64,000 nucleotides of DNA from Sporobacter sp963675425 (GCA_963675425.1 OY776214.1:620001-684000), one strand, 5' to 3'. Shown: positions 1 to 8,603, counted from the stretch's first letter. Made by a program: numbers and translations. The notes: generated by a model not told the origin, from the letters alone.

Positions 1-1317
1 CACAAGCTGGGTGCAATCGTCATCCCCGCAACCGATCAGCTCCTGGAAAAGGACTTTGTCTACCGGTTTGACGCGGCCGGCGTGAGCGCCATTGTCTGCA
101 CCGCCGAATCCAACGCGCCGGTCGAGGCCGAGCGTGCCATGGAAAAGTGCCCACAGGTAACCATAAAGATTATCGCCTCCGGGTCACGCGAGGGCTGGCA
201 CGATTTTGACAACGAGTATGAGATGTTCAGAAGCTCGTTCTCCCGAACAGAGGATGCGCCGTGCGGCAGTGACCCCATGCTCATGTACTTCACCTCCGGC
301 ACAACCGGATACCCGAAAATCGCCGCGCACACGCACACGTACCCGCTCGGCCATTTCATCACCGCTAAATACTGGCACTGCGCCGACCCCGACGGCATTC
401 ATTTCACCATTTCAGACACCGGCTGGGGCAAGGCCGTCTGGGGCAAGCTCTATGGCCAGTGGCTGTGCGAGGCGGCCGTCTTCACGTACGATTTTGATCG
501 GTTCGACCCGGCCGATATCCTGCCGCTTTTTTCAAAGCACAATATCACAACGTTCTGCGCACCGCCGACAATGTACCGCTTTTTGATTAAAGAGGACCTG
601 TCGAAATACGATCTCACATCCATCAAATACGCCACAACGGCGGGCGAAGCGCTCAATCCCGAGGTCTTTACCCAGTTCAAAAAAGCCACGGGCCTGTCCA
701 TTATGGAGGGCTTTGGCCAGACGGAGACAACCCTCGCACTCGGTACGCTCGTCGGCATGACGCCGCGCGTCGGCTCAATGGGAAAGCCGTCGCCGCTGTT
801 TGACATCGACGTTGTGGACGCCGACGGCAACCCGGCCGGGGTCGGCGAGACGGGCGAAATCGTCATCCGGACCGATAAGAGCATTCCCTGCGGCCTGTTC
901 ACCGGGTACTACCGTAACGACGAGCTGACAAACGCCGCCTGGCACGACGGCCTATACCATACGGGCGACACGGCTTGGAAGGACGAGGAGGGTTACTTCT
1001 GGTTCGTCGGACGCACCGACGACGTCATCAAATCCTCCGGCTACCGCATTGGGCCGTTTGAGATTGAAAGCGTCATGATGGAGCTGCCGTATATTCTGGA
1101 GTGCGCCGTCTCCCCCGCTCCCGACGAGATCCGCGGCCAGGTCGTCAAGGCCAGCATCGTTTTGACAAAGGGCACCGAGCCCACGGAGGAACTCAAAAAA
1201 GAAATCCAGGAATACGTCAAAACACACACCGCACCGTATAAATACCCGCGCGTCATCGTCTTCCGCGAATCGCTGCCGAAAACCATCAGCGGCAAAATTC
1301 AGCGAAATAAGCTGTAA
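1..1317 (+). CDS. Acyl-CoA synthetase (AMP-forming), 5' end cut by window
   Basis: ATP-dependent activation of a carboxylic acid to its acyl-CoA through an acyl-adenylate. The reading frame is open from base 1, so the gene begins outside the window; 438 residues are visible of the roughly 550 usual for the family. Visible motifs are the P-loop-like YFTSGTTGYPK (bases about 285-318), the GFGQTET acyl-adenylate motif (about 709-729), YHTGDTAWKDEEGYFWFVGRTDD, and the C-terminal catalytic lysine motif PKTISGKIQR. The overall pattern resembles medium-chain/benzoate-type (ACSM-like) synthetases, but the substrate cannot be read from the motifs. It is followed by a strong terminator, so it is the last gene of its unit. 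Proximity to the glycyl radical enzyme island suggests, without proving, a role in activating a product of that pathway. Confidence 0.9.
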   Translation, partial: HKLGAIVIPATDQLLEKDFVYRFDAAGVSAIVCTAESNAPVEAERAMEKCPQVTIKIIASGSREGWHDFDNEYEMFRSSFSRTEDAPCGSDPMLMYFTSGTTGYPKIAAHTHTYPLGHFITAKYWHCADPDGIHFTISDTGWGKAVWGKLYGQWLCEAAVFTYDFDRFDPADILPLFSKHNITTFCAPPTMYRFLIKEDLSKYDLTSIKYATTAGEALNPEVFTQFKKATGLSIMEGFGQTETTLALGTLVGMTPRVGSMGKPSPLFDIDVVDADGNPAGVGETGEIVIRTDKSIPCGLFTGYYRNDELTNAAWHDGLYHTGDTAWKDEEGYFWFVGRTDDVIKSSGYRIGPFEIESVMMELPYILECAVSPAPDEIRGQVVKASIVLTKGTEPTEELKKEIQEYVKTHTAPYKYPRVIVFRESLPKTISGKIQRNKL

Positions 1318-1350
1318 TTCATAACAAAAGCATTTGATCTTAATCTTTAA

Positions 1351-1386
1351 AAGCCCTGCGGCCAGCCGGCCGCAGGGCTTTTTTTG
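1351..1386 (+). terminator. Rho-independent terminator after acyl-CoA synthetase
   Basis: A perfect 13-bp stem (AAGCCCTGCGGCC at 1351-1363, complement at 1368-1380) with a 4-nt loop is followed by a T run. Confidence 0.93.
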
Positions 1387-1435
1387 TCAAATGAGCCGCA
1401 ATAATCCCTATTCATAGCATTGGGGAAATTGGCTG

Positions 1436-1464
1436 TTGACAAAATCACAAAACGCTGATATAGT
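1436..1464 (+). promoter_or_regulatory. Sigma-A type promoter of the GntR-ABC operon
   Basis: A consensus -35 TTGACA (1436-1441), a 17-bp spacer and -10 TATAGT (1459-1464) lie about 48 bp upstream of the GntR start codon. Confidence 0.85.
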
Positions 1465-1486
1465 GCATTACACTAGTAATGTACTA
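1461..1486. promoter_or_regulatory. Palindromic operator, probably for the adjacent GntR regulator
   Basis: An inverted repeat with 11-bp arms (TAGTGCATTAC at 1461-1471; GTAATGTACTA at 1476-1486; one mismatch, 4-bp spacer) overlaps the -10 box and the expected transcription start. A repressor bound here would block the promoter. YtrA-type GntR regulators commonly control their own ABC operons; binding by this one is inferred from position. Confidence 0.7.
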
Positions 1487-1511
1487 TTGCGCTACAAAGG
1501 CGGTGACTTGG

Positions 1512-1886
1512 ATGGGACTGCATAGTGACGAATTGTCGCCCATATACGTACGGATTGCCCAATGGCTGGAGGACGGGATTATTGACGGCACGCTCCGAGA
1601 GGACGAGCGCGTCTATTCACAATACCAGCTGGCCGAAATGTTCAACATCAATCCCGCGACGGCGGCCAAGGGCCTGAACATCCTGGCTGATAATGGGACA
1701 ATTTATAAAAAACGCGGCCTGGGTATGTTTGTCTCGCCGAATTCCAGAGATATTATTATTCAGAAACGAAAGACCGAGGTTTTCCATCAGACAGTGCGTC
1801 AGCTTGTAGCTGAGGCCAAAAAGCTGGATATCGGAAAAGACGAGTTGCTGGATGCAATATGCAAGATCTATGAGAGCGAGGGGTAA
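1512..1886 (+). CDS. GntR family (YtrA subfamily) transcriptional regulator
   Basis: DNA-binding regulator of 124 residues. The N-terminal winged helix-turn-helix is typical of GntR proteins (LSPIYVRIAQWLEDGIIDG, then YSQYQLAEMFNINPATAAKGLNILADNG), and the C-terminal part is short and helical, as in the YtrA subfamily. I place the start at 1512 because AAAGGCGGTGA lies 5 bases upstream; an in-frame ATG at 1479 lies inside the operator palindrome and lacks a ribosome site. It is the first gene of an operon with an ABC ATPase (2-bp gap) and two membrane proteins. YtrA-type operons usually respond to cell-envelope stress or peptide antibiotics; that role is inferred here from family and neighbourhood. 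Confidence 0.88.
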   Translation: MGLHSDELSPIYVRIAQWLEDGIIDGTLREDERVYSQYQLAEMFNINPATAAKGLNILADNGTIYKKRGLGMFVSPNSRDIIIQKRKTEVFHQTVRQLVAEAKKLDIGKDELLDAICKIYESEG

Positions 1887-1888
1887 GA

Positions 1889-2788
1889 ATGGACATTGTT
1901 CAAACACGCGGCCTTGTAAAGGCCTTTGGACATACACAGGCAATAGACAACCTGGATTTGGAATTTGAGGAAAACCGGCTCACCGGGCTGATCGGCCGCA
2001 ACGGCTCCGGTAAAACGACGCTATTAAAGCTGATCGCCGGTTATTACAGGCCGTCGGACGGCAGTGTATCCGTCTTCGGAGAGAATCCCTTTAAAAGCCT
2101 GACGGTTTCAAGCCAATTAATCTTTGTAGACGATAATATGCAGTTTCCCCCGACGATGAGACTGCGTGAAATACTGGTGGAAATGAAGCGGTTTTACGTC
2201 AATTTTGACGCCGAGCTGGCCGAAAAGCTGCTGAACTATTTCGGCATAGATCTCAGAACCCGAACGGCAAAGCTTTCAAAGGGCATGCGCAGCACGTTTT
2301 TTGCTGTCCTCGGCATCGCCGCACGGACGCCGGTGACACTGTTCGATGAGCCGACAACCGGGATGGACGCGGCTGTCCGGAAGGATTTTTACCGATTGCT
2401 TTTAAAAGAATACATCGCACATCCCCGGACGATTATTCTATCCAGCCACCTGCTGGGCGAGCTGTCCAATCTGCTGGAGCAAATCGTCCTGCTGGACCGC
2501 GGCCGGCTTGTTAAAAAGCTTTCGGCCGACGAGGCCGAAACATATGCCGTCGGCCTGCGCGGAGCGACGGCCCATATCGAAAAAATGGTTGGGAGCGCCG
2601 AGATACTCCATCATGAGGAGCTTTCGCCCGGCATCGTCTATGTAGCGGTTAAGGCGCCGCTGCGCGATGAACAGACGCTGTTGGTCCGCGAGCTTGGGCT
2701 GGAGCTGCTGCCCGTTAAGCCCGACGATCTGTGCATTTATCTGACTGAGAACGGCAAGGGAGGAATCGACCATGTTATCCGAAGCTAA
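1889..2788 (+). CDS. ABC transporter ATP-binding protein
   Basis: ATPase subunit of an ABC transporter, 299 residues. Walker A is GRNGSGKTT (residues 36-44), the signature is the variant LSKGM near residue 129, and Walker B with its extension is TLFDEPTTGMD near residue 150. The last 100 residues or so form a C-terminal extension, as in YtrB/CcmA-type exporters. The start follows the GntR stop by 2 bp with AGCGAGGGGTAAG upstream. The end overlaps the permease gene by 17 bp, so coupled translation is likely. It probably exports a compound or senses envelope stress together with the next two membrane proteins; the substrate is unknown. Confidence 0.9.
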   Translation: MDIVQTRGLVKAFGHTQAIDNLDLEFEENRLTGLIGRNGSGKTTLLKLIAGYYRPSDGSVSVFGENPFKSLTVSSQLIFVDDNMQFPPTMRLREILVEMKRFYVNFDAELAEKLLNYFGIDLRTRTAKLSKGMRSTFFAVLGIAARTPVTLFDEPTTGMDAAVRKDFYRLLLKEYIAHPRTIILSSHLLGELSNLLEQIVLLDRGRLVKKLSADEAETYAVGLRGATAHIEKMVGSAEILHHEELSPGIVYVAVKAPLRDEQTLLVRELGLELLPVKPDDLCIYLTENGKGGIDHVIRS

Positions 2789-3524
2789 AGAGAAAAGCTT
2801 CACCGCGTGGACCATCCGGCAGTACCTTTTCAAACTGCGGGCGTACTCAAGATATATAAGCGGCCTGGTCCTCGCTCAGATACTGGGTATGCTTCTGGCA
2901 TACTCCGGCTCCGTCAACGGCTCGATGGGCGGCAACAGCTATATTATCAATCTGCATACCTATTCTGCCAAGCTTATTGTCGTGTTTACGGTGATCTGGG
3001 CCTTTGCGCTGTCTATTTTAATATCCTCACGGGCCAGTAAAGATGCTGTTTTCTCTTTTCCCGGCAACCGGGATACAGACAGCCTGTCCGATATCGCCAT
3101 TCTTTTAACGGGCTGCCTGTTTGGCGCTATGACCACGGCGCTTGCCGGCCCGGCGCTTCGTATTGTCCTGCTGCCGTTTATTCACGGAAACATTCTGGCC
3201 GAGGGCTTTTATCCGGTGCTCACCGAGCTGGGTATCGTTGGATTTGCAAGCTTTATTTATATGCTGGTATTTTCCGCGGCCGGTTATTTCTCCGGAACAC
3301 TCTGCCGGATCAGTACGCTGTTTATCATCCCCATCGGCGCCGTTATCTTCTTCCTGCTGTATCTCAGCAATCTAAGCTCGGATGCCTTTTCATTATTAGC
3401 CCTTAACGAACCGTCCTCCGGCAGCGGCTTGCCGATAACATTTATTTGGGCCATGCTGGGAATATCCATTCTCCTGTATGCCCTGGCCGCCGTTATATCC
3501 AGCCGCATGGAGGTGAAAAAATAA
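2772..3524 (+). CDS. ABC transporter permease-like membrane protein
   Basis: Integral membrane protein of 250 residues with about six hydrophobic segments (roughly residues 30-46, 66-86, 107-130, 150-175, 181-200, 222-243). This fits an ABC-2-like permease paired with the preceding ATPase. There is no strong sequence signature; the call rests on topology and operon position. Its start overlaps the ATPase gene by 17 bp and its stop overlaps the next gene's ATG by one base (TAATG), showing tight coupling in a four-gene operon. Confidence 0.75.
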   Translation: MLSEAKEKSFTAWTIRQYLFKLRAYSRYISGLVLAQILGMLLAYSGSVNGSMGGNSYIINLHTYSAKLIVVFTVIWAFALSILISSRASKDAVFSFPGNRDTDSLSDIAILLTGCLFGAMTTALAGPALRIVLLPFIHGNILAEGFYPVLTELGIVGFASFIYMLVFSAAGYFSGTLCRISTLFIIPIGAVIFFLLYLSNLSSDAFSLLALNEPSSGSGLPITFIWAMLGISILLYALAAVISSRMEVKK

Positions 3525-4267
3525 TGGCCGCAACGTTCCTTCTCTTGCTGCTCGTAATTATCGCCATACTCCTGCTTGTGTCGCGCGCCCGGCGCGGCAC
3601 GCGCGTCCGGCGCAGCCGTGGGCTGAGCATTAAGGTCAACTTTATTATTGCGGGCTGTTATCTCGCGGTCCTCGTTATACTGACAGCCGTGTGCTATGTG
3701 CTTCCCACCGGACCGCTCATTCCGGCAGCCGACCCGGAAAAAGCCATGCAAACCATTGAAGACGGTGATGCCGCACTCCGGCAGAGCATCCGCGACGGCA
3801 GCTTTGACGCCCCGGAAAGCTTTGATAAAACAATCTCCAGCTTTGACTTTACGGGAAGCCATATTGACATCCAGGCCGACTCGATGCTCTATATCTATAA
3901 GTCCGTCTATGTCGGCACGAAAGGCGTGGACGCGCCCGACAACGGCAGTACGACGATTGATGTTTACAGCTACCTCGGCGGCTACGGCGTCTTGCGGGGG
4001 GAGTATTACAATTTTCTGACGAGTGAGCATCCTATTGTCGAGCTGCCAAGACAAACGCTCTATCTTAAACAGCCGCCACGGTTAGAGCTTGAATTTTATA
4101 AATTCGATGATAAGGACGCCGTTCCGTTTTTCTTCCAAGGCGACCAGCCGGACTACAATTTCAGCCGCAGCGGCTTTCAGTGCGTTATCGTCATGCTCCC
4201 GCCGGGCGTTACGTACACCGGCGACGGGACCGAGCCTTTATCAAACTTTTTGAATTCACCACAATAG
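3524..4267 (+). CDS. Membrane protein of unknown function in the GntR-ABC operon
   Basis: 247 residues, not recognised. The N-terminus has a hydrophobic segment (residues 3-19), a basic cytoplasmic loop rich in Arg (RARRGTRVRRSRG) and a second membrane segment near residues 40-62. A soluble extracytoplasmic region of about 180 residues follows, with no motif I know. The start was set at 3524, where the ATG overlaps the permease stop and GGAGGTG lies upstream; the frame is open further upstream but overlaps the permease. As the last gene of the operon it may be a sensing or accessory subunit. This is inference from position only. Confidence 0.7.
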   Translation: MAATFLLLLLVIIAILLLVSRARRGTRVRRSRGLSIKVNFIIAGCYLAVLVILTAVCYVLPTGPLIPAADPEKAMQTIEDGDAALRQSIRDGSFDAPESFDKTISSFDFTGSHIDIQADSMLYIYKSVYVGTKGVDAPDNGSTTIDVYSYLGGYGVLRGEYYNFLTSEHPIVELPRQTLYLKQPPRLELEFYKFDDKDAVPFFFQGDQPDYNFSRSGFQCVIVMLPPGVTYTGDGTEPLSNFLNSPQ

Positions 4268-4334
4268 CAGCATTGCCAAGGCAACTTGTAGCAATACCAA
4301 CGGGCCAGCGCCCAAGCGCTGTCCCCGGACAGTC

Positions 4335-4363
4335 GAAAAAGCCGCTTTCGCGGCTTTTTCTGA
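4335..4363 (+). terminator. Terminator hairpin of the common GTCGAAAAAGCCGC type
   Basis: A stem GAAAAAGCCG (4335-4344) with CGGCTTTTTC (4351-4360) ends the ABC operon. The same GTCGAAAAAGCC...GGCTTTTTC hairpin recurs near 22.8, 44.2, 47.8 and 61.4 kb, so it is a genome-specific repeated terminator module. A smaller hairpin (CAGCGC...GCGCTG) lies just upstream. Confidence 0.85.
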
Positions 4364-4386
4364 TACTTTGAATGTATCACAAGCGT

Positions 4387-5178
4387 TTACGTTGAGGACG
4401 GATACGGGGTTAGGTCCTGATACGAGCAGATGCCTGTTTTTATCGCGTTATCCTTCAGCATCAAATACATTTCCGCCAGGGTCGCGCCGTAATACGGATT
4501 GACAAACAACACGCCGACACCCAGGCAAATCGCGCCCAGCAGGTACCACCCGATAAACGACAGCTGCAGGATGAAAATCTCCATTTTGTACCCGTTGGTC
4601 ATATCCATGCTGAGCTTCAACGCTTTATCATATCCGATGTTCGGATTATCAGCCAGAATATACGGGACCAGTATGTACGAATAGTATTTGATAATGCCGG
4701 GGATGACGAACAACAGCGTCCATAAAAATGTGAACAAAGCTCGCCAAGCCATCGCCCCGACGATTTTAAGATAATATCCGCCTTTAAAGGCATAAAAGAT
4801 ATTCTCGATAGCGCCATAGCCGAAACGATTGTTGAGGAAGTACTTGGAGGAGCCGACGCGTATGGGATTGGAAACGAATATCGTATAAATCAGTGACAGC
4901 TGCGCCACCGAAGTGAAAAACGACAGCGGGAACACCACCGCCGGCCAGTGGATGGACCAAGCGTTGTTGGGCCCAAACTGCTCAACAGCGCTGAACAGCC
5001 CCACAAGGATCACTTCGATCAGGCAAACAATAAAAGCGTTCCAGTATGTGTTACGCAGGGCTTCCCTGGCATCAAACTTAAATTGGACCCGGTTGAATTC
5101 ATATAGAAACGTTGCCCCGCAGTTGGGACAAAAGGTATTATTCGCCGGAATTTCCGCGCCGCATCGATGACATCTCAC
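4387..5178 (-). CDS. Zinc-ribbon DUF975 family membrane protein
   Basis: 263 residues. The N-terminus is a zinc ribbon (CHRCGAEI...CPNCGA, residues about 3-22). It is followed by a multi-pass membrane region starting ALRNTYWNAFIVCLIEV with at least five hydrophobic segments, matching the DUF975 pattern. The cellular role of DUF975 proteins is not established. The start is supported by GGGGGAG 10 bases upstream. A promoter (TTGTAA, 17 bp, TATTAT) can be read on the minus strand upstream. The gene is monocistronic, converging on the ABC operon. Confidence 0.8.
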   Translation of the reverse strand: MRCHRCGAEIPANNTFCPNCGATFLYEFNRVQFKFDAREALRNTYWNAFIVCLIEVILVGLFSAVEQFGPNNAWSIHWPAVVFPLSFFTSVAQLSLIYTIFVSNPIRVGSSKYFLNNRFGYGAIENIFYAFKGGYYLKIVGAMAWRALFTFLWTLLFVIPGIIKYYSYILVPYILADNPNIGYDKALKLSMDMTNGYKMEIFILQLSFIGWYLLGAICLGVGVLFVNPYYGATLAEMYLMLKDNAIKTGICSYQDLTPYPSST

Positions 5179-5286
5179 GCAATCTCCCCCAAATATGTTT
5201 TACTAAAATAATACAGCAATATCCTCAGATTTACAATAATGCTTAGCAAATTTATACCATAAATTTACATACCTGGCATAAATCAA

Positions 5287-5320
5287 ATTCTCCCTTCAGC
5301 GCCTGAGCCAAAGGGAGAAT
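5287..5320. terminator. Hairpin downstream of the flavoprotein gene
   Basis: An inverted repeat ATTCTCCCTT (5287-5296) and AAGGGAGAAT (5311-5320) lies just past the stop of the minus-strand flavoprotein gene. The T tract on the minus side is weak (TTTGATTT), so terminator function is likely but not certain. Confidence 0.6.
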
Positions 5321-5358
5321 GCTTTTCACAGTTATCGTTTTCTGTTTTAAACGCCGTT

Positions 5359-7335
5359 TTATCCGTACACACCGATGTCTTTGGCGATCGTATACGCCGC
5401 GCTCGTAGCAGCCGATACATTTTTCGGAACATTGCAGTCGCCGATCTGATAAAACGCCGGAGCGGAAAAGCGCAGCGCACTGGCCTCAGCGTACAGCGGC
5501 CTTTGCCCGAGGGCGTAGATGACGGTATCGGCCTCAAACAGCTTCTCATCGTCCGCTTCGCCGTTAACCGGGACGCCGACAACACCTTTTCCGTTGATCT
5601 CAGCAGCCTTTGTGCTCAGGTTGATGCCGATATTATACTTGGCAATTTGGACCTCCAGGCCGATCATATGCAGGAAGTTGCCCCCGTCGCCCAAATGATC
5701 CATCATCTCGATGACGGATACCTCACGGCCAAGCTGCGCCAGATAGATACCCAGCTCCACGCCGACAAGCCCGCCGCCTAAAATTGCCACGCGCGGCCCG
5801 ACCTTTCCGGGATGGATATACGCCTCCTCCGCGCCCAGAACATTCGGTCCGTCAATGCCCTTAATATCCGGAACGACAGGCCGCGCGCCCAGTGCCGCGA
5901 TAATAACATCGGGAGCGAGTTCATCTGCCAGCGCGCGCGTCACCTCCGTATTGAGACGTACGTCGATAGCCGACTTTCCGATTTCCCGGATCTGATACTC
6001 GATATAATCGTCGAGCTTTTTCTTGAAGGGCACCTTTTCCTCGCAGCGAAGCGTGCCGCCCAGACGCGCGTTTTTCTCGCAAAGGATTACGTCATGCCCG
6101 CGCGCGGCGCACGTAAGCGCAGCCTGCATGCCGGCAATGCCGCCTCCGGCGACTAAAACGGTCTTTTTCAAACGGACAGGCGTTTCGTACCGGCAGTCAA
6201 GCTCGCGGCTGGTCTCCGGATTGATCGCGCAGTAAAACTGGCCGTTTGTCAGAAGAGACGAGAAACACGCCAGGCACCGCATACACTTTTTAATGTCCTG
6301 GTCCCTGCCGGCCCGCGCCTTGTTTGGCAGGTCCGGCTCGGCAATAAGCCCACGCGCAATCTCGACGATGTCGGCTTTACCGGACGCGATGATTTCCTCC
6401 ATCAGCGCCGGGTCGCTCAGCGCGCCGACGGTGGCAACCGGCGTTTTGACATGCTTTTTAATCTCGGCGGCAAACCGTACGTTGACACCGTCCTCCAAAA
6501 ACATACTTGGATGCGTCACAGCGAAGACCTCGCGGACCTCGTGGCTGCCGGCGGAAACGTGAATCAGATCGACATGGCCGTCAAGCTGCCGGGACAGGGC
6601 GATACCCTCTTCAATGCCATAGCCGTCCTTATGACACTCCGAGCCGCTGATGCGGATCTCGACAGGGAACCCCCGGCCGCACTTTTTATGTATGGCGTCC
6701 GCAATGGTGACCGGCAGACGTGCGCGGTTTTCCACGCTGCCGCCCCATCCGTCGGTGCGCGTGTTAACAAAGGGCGATACGAACTGCGAAATAAGCCAGC
6801 CATGCCCGCCGTGGATGGTGACCATCCCGAAGCCGCAATTTTTAGCAAACAGCGCAGCGTTGGCGAACGCCTCGATGGTCTGCTCGATAATGTCCTCCGT
6901 CATTGGCAGAATGTGACGTCCGTCAATCTCGCATTCCACGGGGCCGTAGGCCAGCCCGCGGGATTCTCCGCCGTAAACAGCCAGCGCCCGGTTGGCATAC
7001 ATCCCGGCATGCTGCAGCTCCACGGATGCCACCGCCCCGTGGCGCGTAACGGCGTCCGTCAGGCTGAAAAGCCCATGCTCGGCCATCGGGTCGTCCAGCG
7101 TAACGTGATACAGGCCGCCCTTGCCGCGTTTAGAATCGACAATCCCCTCGCCGACCGTGACGGCTGCCGCCCCGCCGATGGCCTTTCGCTCATAATAAGC
7201 CACGACGTTTGGCTTGACACACCCCTCCGGTGTCAAGTCCTGATGGCCGGTGGGCGCGGCGAATATTCTGTTTTTAAAATACGTACCGCCAATGCGGATC
7301 GGATCAAACAAATGCGGATACTTAAAGCCCTTCAT
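5359..7335 (-). CDS. NADH:flavin oxidoreductase, Old Yellow Enzyme / 2,4-dienoyl-CoA reductase type
   Basis: Multidomain redox enzyme of 658 residues. The N-terminal half is an FMN-binding TIM barrel (YPHLFDPIRIGG...NRIFAAPTGHQD; HGGHGWLISQFVSP; TDGWGGS). A 4Fe-4S cluster motif follows (CMRCLACFSS...FYCAINP). The C-terminal half is an FAD/NAD(P)H dinucleotide-binding region (VAGGGIAGMQAALTCAARG; VAILGGGLVGVELGIYLA). This layout is that of FadH, BaiCD and trimethylamine dehydrogenase relatives, which reduce C=C bonds of enoyl or enone substrates or oxidise amines. I chose the ATG at 7335: AGGAAAG lies upstream, whereas the ATG at 7374 would leave only about 12 nt of leader from the promoter and has no ribosome site. 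The neighbours suggest a catabolic role. Confidence 0.88.
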   Translation of the reverse strand: MKGFKYPHLFDPIRIGGTYFKNRIFAAPTGHQDLTPEGCVKPNVVAYYERKAIGGAAAVTVGEGIVDSKRGKGGLYHVTLDDPMAEHGLFSLTDAVTRHGAVASVELQHAGMYANRALAVYGGESRGLAYGPVECEIDGRHILPMTEDIIEQTIEAFANAALFAKNCGFGMVTIHGGHGWLISQFVSPFVNTRTDGWGGSVENRARLPVTIADAIHKKCGRGFPVEIRISGSECHKDGYGIEEGIALSRQLDGHVDLIHVSAGSHEVREVFAVTHPSMFLEDGVNVRFAAEIKKHVKTPVATVGALSDPALMEEIIASGKADIVEIARGLIAEPDLPNKARAGRDQDIKKCMRCLACFSSLLTNGQFYCAINPETSRELDCRYETPVRLKKTVLVAGGGIAGMQAALTCAARGHDVILCEKNARLGGTLRCEEKVPFKKKLDDYIEYQIREIGKSAIDVRLNTEVTRALADELAPDVIIAALGARPVVPDIKGIDGPNVLGAEEAYIHPGKVGPRVAILGGGLVGVELGIYLAQLGREVSVIEMMDHLGDGGNFLHMIGLEVQIAKYNIGINLSTKAAEINGKGVVGVPVNGEADDEKLFEADTVIYALGQRPLYAEASALRFSAPAFYQIGDCNVPKNVSAATSAAYTIAKDIGVYG

Positions 7336-7392
7336 TTCTTTCCTAAGCGCGTCCCCTGCGCTTTCTCCTTTCATTCAAGTGCTCTTATCCTG

Positions 7393-7422
7393 ATTATAAG
7401 GAGCTACTTCCCTGTTTGTCAA
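7393..7422 (-). promoter_or_regulatory. Promoter of the flavoprotein gene
   Basis: Both boxes match consensus on the minus strand: -35 TTGACA (7417-7422), an 18-bp spacer and -10 TATAAT (7393-7398). Transcription should begin near 7386, so the URO-D gene upstream is a separate unit. Confidence 0.85.
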
Positions 7423-7500
7423 AAGAGGAACTGCCGTTTTTTCGACCTGCTATTCATAAAATAGTACAAGCCCGGCCAAAAAACGAAGAGATTGACGACC

Positions 7501-7532
7501 AATTAAAACCCCGCTGGATTAAACCGGCGGGG
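7501..7532 (-). terminator. Terminator of the URO-D family gene
   Basis: Read on the minus strand, a 9-bp GC-rich stem (7524-7532 with 7509-7517, one G-T pair) with a 6-nt loop is followed by TTTTAATT. Confidence 0.85.
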
Positions 7533-7550
7533 CTGCTTGGCTGGCGATAT

Positions 7551-8603
7551 TTATCTCTTGGCGTAAAACTCACTGGAGTAATTGTAGAGCTCCTCGAGGG
7601 CCGCCTTGCGGATGCGCTCGTCCTGGTTTGCGATCGGCCCGGAGATGACCTTGCCGCGCGGGGCGTATTTGTCAACAAACTTGCGGATGATCTCACGGGC
7701 TTCCTTTTCGGATTTGGCCTCGGGAATCTCCGGCTGCATGACGGTGAGGGCGATTTTCTCGCCGTATTTCCGCGTAAGCATATCCAGGTCGTTGATCGGC
7801 TGGGGTGTCCACGCGTCGAGGCCCATCTCAACAAATTCCTCGATATACTGCTGTGTCAGGCCGCACGAGTGCAGCTCAATGAACCGTCCGGAATTATGCA
7901 CCCAGTCCCAGCATCTCTTTGTATACGGCATGATAAATTCACGGTACATTTCGTTTGAAAAGAAACCGGATCTTTGCGTGCCCCAGTCGTCCCCCCAAAT
8001 AATGTAGTCAATAGGTGCGTAATGCTTAAAGACAATGTCCATAACTTTAATCTTATAATGTACCATCGCCTCAAAGAACGCATGGACCTGCTCGGGGTCC
8101 GTATACATGGCCACAAGGGTTTCGTCCATCGGCATCAGCTCGTGCAGACGCTCAAATATTCCTTCCACGACGTGGAAGAGATGCGCCCGGTCCGGATCGT
8201 AACGGGCTTTCTGGAATTTGGCGTCGCCTTCCCAGTCCGGCGCGTCCAGGTCGGGGAATTTTACTTCCTCCTGCCATTTGGTGATATCGGTAATGACACG
8301 GTAGCCCGGTGTCGGCATCTGCCCCTGGACCCCTGGCTCATACGTCCAATGCTGCCCCCACCAGTCGTAGCCGGTGCCTTCATACAAGGCATGCTCCTGA
8401 TAGACGTCGGGCCAGCAGTACTGGCTGTCTGTAAGCCAGATGGGCATCCACATCGGCTTTTCGCCCTTGTAGATACGAAGCAAATTTTCCTTGGCCGTGA
8501 TCGGCCTGTTACCGGGGTAAAGCGGCTTTGGCGGTTGCTGCTGAATCCAGGGAAAGGTCCCTTCAGGCTGCCGGGATGGCGGCATTTTATCGTAATCGAC
8601 CAT
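7551..8603 (-). CDS. Uroporphyrinogen decarboxylase (URO-D) family protein, probably methyltransferase-like
   Basis: 350 residues with a URO-D type barrel. Many anaerobe members of this superfamily are not heme enzymes but cobamide-dependent methyltransferases (MtaA/CmuA-like). The segment IELHSCG near residue 240 places His and Cys where the methyltransferase members bind zinc. The N-terminus is long and Trp/Pro-rich, unlike HemE. No heme genes and no corrinoid protein or activator gene are nearby, so the partner, if any, is encoded elsewhere. The start has AAAGGA upstream, with its own promoter and terminator. Methyl or methoxyl group handling would fit an aromatic substrate, but this is inference. 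Confidence 0.8.
   Translation of the reverse strand: MVDYDKMPPSRQPEGTFPWIQQQPPKPLYPGNRPITAKENLLRIYKGEKPMWMPIWLTDSQYCWPDVYQEHALYEGTGYDWWGQHWTYEPGVQGQMPTPGYRVITDITKWQEEVKFPDLDAPDWEGDAKFQKARYDPDRAHLFHVVEGIFERLHELMPMDETLVAMYTDPEQVHAFFEAMVHYKIKVMDIVFKHYAPIDYIIWGDDWGTQRSGFFSNEMYREFIMPYTKRCWDWVHNSGRFIELHSCGLTQQYIEEFVEMGLDAWTPQPINDLDMLTRKYGEKIALTVMQPEIPEAKSEKEAREIIRKFVDKYAPRGKVISGPIANQDERIRKAALEELYNYSSEFYAKR

Noticed and set aside
7416..7958. 180-codon plus-strand frame opposite the URO-D gene
   Set aside because: It is antisense to a clear gene and begins inside the flavoprotein promoter.
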